Source: Thermoflavifilum sp.
GTDB taxonomy: Bacteria > Bacteroidota > Bacteroidia > Chitinophagales > Chitinophagaceae
Assembly (NCBI GenBank): GCA_019683625.1
Contig: JADGHY010000166.1
Location: 1-5,028 of the forward strand
Length of the DNA stretch: 5,028 nt
Reading direction: 5' to 3'
Of this stretch, positions 1 through 5,028 are shown piece after piece. Within the stretch, counting starts at the first letter, position 1; each line of letters begins with the position of its first letter. The notes below the pieces were generated by a model. It saw only the letters and a program-made list of their open reading frames with translations. It was not told the origin of the DNA and did no database searches. A program made the position numbers and the translations under genes.

Positions 1-19
1 ACAAAAATCTGAATTAAGT

Positions 20-27
20 TAGCTTTG
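20..27 (+). promoter_or_regulatory. candidate Bacteroidota-type -7 promoter element for gmd-fcl
   Basis: The octamer TAGCTTTG matches the TAnnTTTG consensus of the primary sigma factor in Bacteroidota at every defined position. It lies 40 bp before the gmd start codon, which would leave a 5' leader of about 30-35 nt. The partner -33 element (TTG or TTTG, about 17-23 bp upstream) would fall before base 1, so it cannot be checked here. The match rests on six defined bases and could be chance; its placement ahead of the first gene of the pair is the main support. Confidence 0.35.
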
Positions 28-67
28 CCAGATAGCAGGCGGTTTTAAAAGTCTCATTTTCCGGTTT

Positions 68-1177
68 ATGAAAACAGCTTTAATCACGGGTGTTACGGGG
101 CAAGACGGAGCCTATTTAGCAGAGTTTTTGCTCCAAAAGGGCTATCGGGTACATGGCATCAAAAGACGCAGTTCGCTGATTAATACCGAACGCATTGACC
201 ATCTTTACCAGGATCCGCATGAGCCTGACCCCAGGCTCATTTTGCATTATGGTGATATGACAGATGCCACCAATCTGATTCGAATCATTCAGGAAACACA
301 GCCCGATGAAATTTACAATTTGGCGGCACAGAGCCATGTAAAGGTAAGTTTTGAAACACCAGAATATACCGCCAATGCCGATGCTTTGGGCACTTTGCGT
401 TTGCTGGAAGCTATCAGGCTGCTTGGCCTCACCCATAAAACCCGTTTTTATCAGGCATCCACATCAGAATTATACGGACTGGTGCAGGAGATCCCTCAAA
501 GGGAAACCACGCCTTTTTATCCGCGCTCCCCTTATGCCGTGGCTAAGCTTTATGCTTACTGGATTACGGTGAATTACCGGGAGGCTTACGGGATGTATGC
601 CGTAAATGGCATTTTATTCAATCACGAAAGTCCGATTCGGGGGGAAACCTTTGTCACACGTAAGATTACACGGGGGGTGGCGCAGATTGCGCTCGGGCAG
701 GCTGATCGGATTTACCTGGGTAATCTGGATGCTCAGCGCGACTGGGGGCATGCCAGGGATTATGTGGAGGCTATGTGGCTGATGTTGCAGCAAGACAAAC
801 CCGAAGATTATGTGATTGCCACCGGTAAAACCACCTCTGTTAGGGAATTTACCCGTATGGCTTTTGCCCAGGTAGGCATAGACATTCGTTTTCAGGGTAA
901 GGGATTAGAAGAGGTGGGTATCGTAGAAAACTGCCGGGATGCCCGTTATCAGCTGCCGGCAGGCAAGGTGGTGGTGAGTGTGGATCCTGCTTATTTTCGC
1001 CCCACGGAAGTGGACTTGCTGGTGGGCGATGCCACCAAAGCCCGCACCCAGCTCCACTGGCAGCCTCGCTACAGCCTGGAAGACATGATCAAAGAAATGG
1101 TGGAAAGCGATATGCATTATTTTTCCACTTTGCATCCTTCACTGGTTCAACAAAAGTCTCATGCATCCTACGGATAA
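68..1177 (+). CDS. gmd: GDP-mannose 4,6-dehydratase
   Basis: This cytoplasmic enzyme converts GDP-D-mannose to GDP-4-keto-6-deoxy-D-mannose, the committed step towards GDP-L-fucose. The 369-residue product is close to the E. coli Gmd length (373) and aligns without visible gaps through most of its length. It is an extended short-chain dehydrogenase: the Rossmann glycine motif GVTGQDG is at residues 8-14, and the NADP-contacting GIKRRSS segment is near 30-36. The catalytic residues Thr132 and Glu134 lie in STSELYG, and Tyr156 and Lys160 in the YxxxK motif. The substrate-domain stretch NHESPIRGETFVTRK is at 185-199; E. coli has Arg where Ile190 stands. The ATG at 68 gives the family's usual N-terminus, and no in-frame start precedes it. 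There is no Shine-Dalgarno sequence. The stop overlaps fcl by 17 bp, so the two are probably co-transcribed. The product could also feed GDP-rhamnose synthesis, but the adjacent fcl points to fucose. Confidence 0.97.
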   Translation: MKTALITGVTGQDGAYLAEFLLQKGYRVHGIKRRSSLINTERIDHLYQDPHEPDPRLILHYGDMTDATNLIRIIQETQPDEIYNLAAQSHVKVSFETPEYTANADALGTLRLLEAIRLLGLTHKTRFYQASTSELYGLVQEIPQRETTPFYPRSPYAVAKLYAYWITVNYREAYGMYAVNGILFNHESPIRGETFVTRKITRGVAQIALGQADRIYLGNLDAQRDWGHARDYVEAMWLMLQQDKPEDYVIATGKTTSVREFTRMAFAQVGIDIRFQGKGLEEVGIVENCRDARYQLPAGKVVVSVDPAYFRPTEVDLLVGDATKARTQLHWQPRYSLEDMIKEMVESDMHYFSTLHPSLVQQKSHASYG

Positions 1178-2120
1178 GATCTATGTAGCCGGACACCGGG
1201 GGATGGTGGGAAGCGCCATCCTGAAGCGGTTGCAGGAATTAGGATACAGCCATTTTGTGCTCAGAACATCAGAAGAGCTGGATCTGCGCAACCAGGCCCA
1301 GGTATTTTCCTTTTTTCAACAGGAAAAACCCGATTATGTGTTTCTGGCTGCGGCTCGTGTGGGAGGCATATTGGCGAATAATACTTTCAGGGCCGAATTT
1401 ATCTACGATAACCTGCAGATTGAAGCCAATGTGATTCATGCCGCTTATCTCAGTGGTGTGAAAAAGCTCATGTTTTTAGGTTCTTCCTGCATCTATCCCC
1501 GCCTGGCACCTCAGCCCATCAAGGAATCTTATTTGCTGACCGGTCCGCTGGAACCCACCAATGAGCCTTACGCTATTGCAAAGATTGCCGGCATCAAACT
1601 TTGTGAAGCCTATCGGGCCCAATATGGATGCCATTTCATTTCGGTGATGCCCACGAATCTGTATGGCATCCACGATAATTTTGATTTAGCAACTTCTCAC
1701 GTGCTGCCGGCCTTGCTGCGGAAGTTTCATGAGGCTAAACTGAATCATGCACCAGAGGTGGTGGTGTGGGGCACCGGAAAGCCGAGAAGAGAGTTTTTGT
1801 ATGTGGACGATCTGGCCGACGCCTGTGTGTATCTGATGAATCTGGAGGAGGAACCCGATCTGGTAAATATTGGTACGGGTGAGGATTTAAGCATTGCCGA
1901 GCTGGCCACACTTATTCAGAAAATTGTGGGCTATACCGGGAAAGTAGTATACGACACCTCCAAACCAGATGGCACGCCCCGGAAGTTGCTGGATGTGAGC
2001 CTGCTGCACAGCCTGGGCTGGCGGCACAAGACCCCGCTGGAAGAAGGCATCCGCAAAGTATATGAAGCCGTATTTTTAAGCCAGGCTGGACAAACAGATC
2101 ACAAAAAGCGGGCGGTATAG
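1161..2120 (+). CDS. fcl: GDP-L-fucose synthase (3,5-epimerase/4-reductase)
   Basis: This cytoplasmic enzyme takes the Gmd product, epimerises C3 and C5 and reduces C4 with NADPH to give GDP-L-fucose. The 319-residue product matches the E. coli Fcl length (321). The Rossmann motif GHRGMVG is at residues 11-17. The active-site residues are all present: Ser108 and Cys110 in GSSCIYP, Tyr137 and Lys141 in the YxxxK of NEPYAIAK, and His180 in TSH. E. coli numbering for these is 107, 109, 136, 140 and 179. The SKPDGTPRKLLD signature is at 267-278. A loop before the NIGTG motif (236-240) is shorter than in E. coli by roughly nine residues. The ATG lies inside the end of gmd in the +1 frame and places the glycine motif exactly as in E. 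coli, so it is preferred; translation is probably coupled to gmd. The last seven codons overlap the end of the convergent uvrA. No terminator follows. Confidence 0.97.
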   Translation: MHPTDKIYVAGHRGMVGSAILKRLQELGYSHFVLRTSEELDLRNQAQVFSFFQQEKPDYVFLAAARVGGILANNTFRAEFIYDNLQIEANVIHAAYLSGVKKLMFLGSSCIYPRLAPQPIKESYLLTGPLEPTNEPYAIAKIAGIKLCEAYRAQYGCHFISVMPTNLYGIHDNFDLATSHVLPALLRKFHEAKLNHAPEVVVWGTGKPRREFLYVDDLADACVYLMNLEEEPDLVNIGTGEDLSIAELATLIQKIVGYTGKVVYDTSKPDGTPRKLLDVSLLHSLGWRHKTPLEEGIRKVYEAVFLSQAGQTDHKKRAV

Positions 2121-4942
2121 CTTTGTTTCACCTGTTTAAGGGCATCAGGTGTGCCGGCAAAAATCAGTTCACCTCCCTTGTCGCCCCCTTCGGGCCCCAG
2201 TTCAATCACCCAATCGGCTCTTCGGATGATATCCAGGTTGTGTTCAATTACAATGATGGAATGGCCTTGTTCAATAAGGGCATCAAAAGATTGCAACAGG
2301 TAGGCAATATCGTGGAAATGCAGGCCGGTGGTGGGCTCGTCGAAGATAAACAAGATATGATCACCCTCGCGGCTTTGTCCTAAAAAAGAAGCCAGCTTCA
2401 CCCGTTGTGCCTCACCTCCACTCAACGTGCTGGCCGGTTGGCCCAATTTGATATAACCTAAACCCACCTGATGCAACGGTTGCAATTGATGGACGATGGC
2501 AGGTTCATGGGCAAAGAAAGCAATAGCTTCGTCGACACTCATATTGAGCACGTCGTGAATATTTTTCCCTTGATAGGTAACTTCCAGGATTTCTTCTTTA
2601 AACCTTTTGCCATGGCACACTTCACAGGTCAGATGCACATCGGCCAGGAATTGCATTTCAATAGTGATTTCTCCCTCGCCCTTGCAGCGATCGCATCGCC
2701 CGCCATCCACATTAAAGGAGAAATGCCGGGCCTGATAGCCCCGAATACGGCTGAGTGGCTGTGCGGCAAACAGGTTGCGGATACTATCATAAGCCTTGAT
2801 ATAAGTAACCGGGTTTGACCGGGATGATTTGCCTATAGGCTGCTGATCTACGAGCTCTACCTGTGTGATGGCCTGCAAATCGCCTTTTAGGGCTTTGTAC
2901 CAGCCAGGTTTGCCAACCGGATCTCCTTTCCATTTTTTCAGAGCAGGATAAAGGATTTGAGAAACCAGGGTGCTTTTGCCACTGCCACTTACACCGCTCA
3001 CCACACATAGCACCTGTAAGGGAAATTCCACATCAATTTGTTTTAGGTTATGTTCCCTGCAGCCTTCCAGGCGAATAGAGCGGGTCCATCGCCGGGGGCG
3101 GCCAGCCCTGCCCGAAGGAATCTGCATCCGTCCACTCAAATAAGCACCCGTTAAGCTGTTGGGGTCCTTAAGCATGTCCTCGTAGGTTCCGGCAAATACC
3201 ACTTCTCCGCCCTGATGACTTGCCAGCGGCCCCATATCCACGATATAATCGGCCGCCTTCATCATTTGTTCATCATGTTCAACCACGATGACGGTGTTGT
3301 GCAGGTCGCGAAGTTCTTTCAATACCTCGATGAGCTGGTGGGTATCTCGGGGATGCAGGCCAATGCTGGGCTCGTCTAAAATGTAAAGGGAATCGGTAAG
3401 ATTGCTGCCCAGGGAACGGGTAAGTTGTATCCGCTGGCTTTCCCCACCACTCAGGGTGTTGGCCGGGCGATCGAGGGTAAGATATCCCAGGCCCACCTTC
3501 AGTAAAGTTTGCAAGCGATACCGGATCTCATGCAGCAGTCGTGCCGCAATTTGCTGTTCGGCTGGGGTAAGTTCCAGTTGTTCAAACCAGTCATAGAGCT
3601 GTGCCACCGGCATGGCCATGAGCTCTGCAATGTGGCATCCTCCAATTTTGACGTACAGGGCTTCTTTCCGCAAGCGACTGCCTTTGCAGGAAGGGCATAT
3701 CGTGCGGCCTCGGTATCGCGAAAGCAATACACGATATTGGATTTTGTACAAATTTTCCTCAACCATTTTAAAAAAATCGTCGATGCCGGCGAAATAACGA
3801 TTGCCTTTCCAAAGCAATTCATATTGTTCGGGTGTGAGTTCGGCTATGGGTTTATGGATGGGAAAATGAAATTTATGTGCATTGCGGATGAGAGCTTCGT
3901 TCCATTCTTTCATTTTCTCACCCCGCCAGCAGGCAATGGCCCCTTCATACACACTTAACTGTTTATCGGGTATGACCAGGTCGGGATCAATGCCCAGCAC
4001 GTGGCCAAAACCTTCGCAAACCGGACAAGCACCATAGGGACTGTTGTAGGAAAATAGCTGGGGCACAGGATCTTCAAACCGAATCCCGTCCATCTCGAAC
4101 CGATTGGAAAAGGCATGCCAATGCTGCCGGTTTACCTCTACCCAGCATGCACCTTCAGCTTCATAAAATGCCGTTTGCACGCTGTCGGCTAGCCGATGGC
4201 GGGCATCATCTTCTTGCAACGATTCGTTTACCACCAGCCGGTCAATCAACACATACACATCCCCATTCGGCAGTTTTTTGTCCAGCCATTCTTCGATGCG
4301 CAGGATCTCCCGCTGGTCATCCTTTGCGACATATAAGCGGGAAAATCCTTTTTGCAACAGAATTTGCAGTTCCTGGGGCTGAGAGTAACCATCACGCAGG
4401 CGAAAGGGTATGCCAATGACCACCTGTGATCCTGCAGGTAGTTGCAGGATAAAATCCACCACGTCGCTCACCTGATAGCGTTTCACTTCTTTGCCTGAAA
4501 TGGGGGAAAAAGTCTTTCCGATGCGCGCAAAGAGCAGGCGCAGGAAATCATATAATTCTGTAAGTGAGCCCACGGTGGAACGCGGCGTACGGGTAATAAC
4601 CTTTTGCTCGATGGCAATGGCTGGGCAAATGCCCTTGATGACATCCACATCGGGTTTATCCATCCGCGTAAGGAACTGGCGGGCATAGGCACTCAGGCTT
4701 TCGGCATAGCGGCGCTGCCCTTCTGCGTAGAGGGTATCGATGGTAAGGGAAGATTTCCCTGAGCCCGACACGCCGGTGACCACAATAAACCGATTCCTGG
4801 GAAAGGCCACCGTAATATTTTTCAGGTTGTGCACCCGGGCTCCTTTTACCAAAATAGCCTTGCGGGTATCCCATTGCCCGTCGAATAAGGAGGGCTGATG
4901 ATCCAGCGTTGCCGTGTTCTCTGTCTGTTTGCGAGCCATCAT
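2099..4942 (-). CDS. uvrA: Excinuclease ABC subunit A (nucleotide excision repair)
   Basis: UvrA dimers recognise bulky DNA lesions, load UvrB and then leave; UvrB and UvrC make the incisions. The 947-residue protein has both ABC cassettes intact. Cassette I has Walker A GVSGSGKS at 57-64 (Lys63), signature LSGGE at 497-501, Walker B LDEP with Asp523/Glu524, and His556. Cassette II has Walker A at 650-657 (Lys656), signature at 840-844, Walker B Asp868/Glu869, and His901. The UvrB-binding region is about 129-250 and follows the conserved PRSTVG at 120-125. The C-terminal zinc finger is complete (Cys750, 753, 773, 776). The first zinc module keeps CPVC (306-309) but lacks the preceding CxxC. 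Another CxxC is at 416-419. About 28 residues precede the usual N-terminus (LVKGARVHNL). The start may be Met1 or the adjacent Met2; no Shine-Dalgarno is seen. The protein ends at TARFL, without the few tail residues of E. coli UvrA. UvrA is sure; orthology within UvrA paralogues is less so. Confidence 0.97.
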   Translation of the reverse strand: MMARKQTENTATLDHQPSLFDGQWDTRKAILVKGARVHNLKNITVAFPRNRFIVVTGVSGSGKSSLTIDTLYAEGQRRYAESLSAYARQFLTRMDKPDVDVIKGICPAIAIEQKVITRTPRSTVGSLTELYDFLRLLFARIGKTFSPISGKEVKRYQVSDVVDFILQLPAGSQVVIGIPFRLRDGYSQPQELQILLQKGFSRLYVAKDDQREILRIEEWLDKKLPNGDVYVLIDRLVVNESLQEDDARHRLADSVQTAFYEAEGACWVEVNRQHWHAFSNRFEMDGIRFEDPVPQLFSYNSPYGACPVCEGFGHVLGIDPDLVIPDKQLSVYEGAIACWRGEKMKEWNEALIRNAHKFHFPIHKPIAELTPEQYELLWKGNRYFAGIDDFFKMVEENLYKIQYRVLLSRYRGRTICPSCKGSRLRKEALYVKIGGCHIAELMAMPVAQLYDWFEQLELTPAEQQIAARLLHEIRYRLQTLLKVGLGYLTLDRPANTLSGGESQRIQLTRSLGSNLTDSLYILDEPSIGLHPRDTHQLIEVLKELRDLHNTVIVVEHDEQMMKAADYIVDMGPLASHQGGEVVFAGTYEDMLKDPNSLTGAYLSGRMQIPSGRAGRPRRWTRSIRLEGCREHNLKQIDVEFPLQVLCVVSGVSGSGKSTLVSQILYPALKKWKGDPVGKPGWYKALKGDLQAITQVELVDQQPIGKSSRSNPVTYIKAYDSIRNLFAAQPLSRIRGYQARHFSFNVDGGRCDRCKGEGEITIEMQFLADVHLTCEVCHGKRFKEEILEVTYQGKNIHDVLNMSVDEAIAFFAHEPAIVHQLQPLHQVGLGYIKLGQPASTLSGGEAQRVKLASFLGQSREGDHILFIFDEPTTGLHFHDIAYLLQSFDALIEQGHSIIVIEHNLDIIRRADWVIELGPEGGDKGGELIFAGTPDALKQVKQSYTARFL
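2615..2695 (-). other. UvrA C-terminal zinc finger (intact)
   Basis: This stretch encodes UvrA residues 750-776, with the pattern CxxC, 19 residues, CxxC (Cys750, 753, 773, 776). It is the second zinc finger inserted in cassette II; in the family it takes part in DNA binding and in telling damaged from undamaged DNA. The preceding SFNVDGGRC context is canonical. It contrasts with the altered first zinc module of the same protein. Confidence 0.9.
4016..4147 (-). other. UvrA first zinc module, missing one Cys pair
   Basis: This stretch encodes UvrA residues 266-309. In E. coli UvrA the module is CPIC, about 24 residues, then CPTC. Here the second half is clear (LFSYN, then CPVC at 306-309), but the region where the first CxxC should lie reads FSNRFEMDG (278-286) and has no cysteine. 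The nearest candidate ligands are Cys266 and the histidines of an HWH tripeptide (274 and 276). The surrounding protein is well conserved, so this looks like a family variant and not decay of the gene. Confidence 0.75.
4883..4897 (-). other. QPSLF motif in the UvrA N-terminal extension (possible clamp-binding peptide)
   Basis: Codons 16-20 of uvrA encode QPSLF, followed by Asp. It sits in a polar extension, probably disordered, that precedes the conserved UvrA core beginning near residue 31. The bacterial sliding-clamp-binding pentapeptide consensus is QL(S/D)LF, so four of five positions agree. A function is inferred from similarity to a short motif only. Confidence 0.3.
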
Positions 4943-5028
4943 GTAAAACTACAGATCATTCATAACCTGCAAACAGATTGACAATTTTTTGACCCGTTTG
5001 GTTGCATGCCAGGCCCACGACCTTAGCC
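4943..5028 (-). promoter_or_regulatory. uvrA upstream region with a weak promoter candidate
   Basis: The 86 bp before the uvrA start contain no visible gene. Read on the - strand, a TTG (4984-4982) followed after 17 bp by TATGAATG (4964-4957) loosely fits TTG-N17-TAnnTTTG, but two of the three T positions of the downstream box are A. A second partial match, TCTGTTTG (4977-4970), lacks the key A and has no upstream partner. No Shine-Dalgarno sequence and no E. coli-type LexA palindrome (CTGT-N8-ACAG) were seen, so SOS control cannot be inferred. Confidence 0.2.

Noticed and set aside
116..436. Open frame of 106 codons on the - strand opposite gmd.
   Set aside because: It is fully covered by conserved Gmd coding sequence, and its translation has no recognisable domain.
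47..1162. The 11-mer AAAAGTCTCAT occurs shortly before gmd (47-57) and again across the fcl start (1152-1162).
   Set aside because: A few exact 11-mer repeats are expected by chance in 5 kb, the copies sit differently relative to their start codons, and flanking bases do not match.
2129..2151. Inverted repeat CACCTG ... CAGGTG just after the fcl stop, considered as a terminator.
   Set aside because: The stem is only 6 bp with an 11-nt loop, no U-tract follows on either strand, and it lies inside the conserved uvrA coding sequence.
2471..2818. Open frame of 115 codons on the + strand opposite the C-terminal zinc finger of UvrA.
   Set aside because: It is antisense to highly conserved uvrA codons and has no start context or family similarity of its own.
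3509..3958. Open frame of 149 codons on the + strand opposite uvrA.
   Set aside because: It lies wholly within the conserved UvrA cassette I region, resembles no protein I know, and is the expected shadow of a long, moderately GC-rich gene.
4951..4978. Two direct copies of ACAGAT, 22 bp apart, upstream of uvrA, considered as a phased operator.
   Set aside because: A 6-bp repeat in an 80-bp stretch is about what chance gives, and no known regulator site matches it.
4978..4983. TTGACA on the + strand, considered as the -35 of a divergent promoter reading out of the window.
   Set aside because: There is no -10 or TAnnTTTG box at a usable distance, and this promoter type is not the usual one in the likely host group.

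Overview
This window looks like ordinary core-genome DNA from a member of the Bacteroidota, perhaps the Chitinophagia. The placement rests on three points: start codons lacking Shine-Dalgarno sequences, a TAnnTTTG-type promoter element ahead of the first gene, and a UvrA whose sequence resembles the zinc-finger-variant form I associate with that phylum. It was made from remembered sequences, without a search. Base composition looks roughly balanced (near 50% G+C by eye), and nothing suggests recent transfer.

The layout is simple. Positions 1-67 are a short leader with a candidate promoter. Positions 68-1177 hold gmd (GDP-mannose 4,6-dehydratase) and 1161-2120 hold fcl (GDP-L-fucose synthase), both on the + strand and overlapping by 17 bp. 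Together they are the complete de novo route from GDP-D-mannose to GDP-L-fucose, which normally supplies fucose for surface polysaccharide, O-antigen or glycoprotein. No glycosyltransferase or export gene lies in the window, so the acceptor glycan cannot be named.

Positions 4942-2099 on the - strand hold uvrA, the damage-recognition ATPase of nucleotide excision repair. It converges on fcl, and the two reading frames overlap tail to tail by 22 bp, leaving no intergenic terminator. The last 86 bp (4943-5028) are the uvrA upstream region and contain no recognisable gene.

I found no undescribed multi-gene system, mobile element, CRISPR array, RNA gene or significant repeat. The points most worth a second look are in UvrA. 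Its first zinc module lacks the first Cys pair, while both ATPase cassettes and the C-terminal zinc finger are intact. It also has an N-terminal extension of about 28 residues carrying a QPSLF pentapeptide that resembles a sliding-clamp-binding motif.
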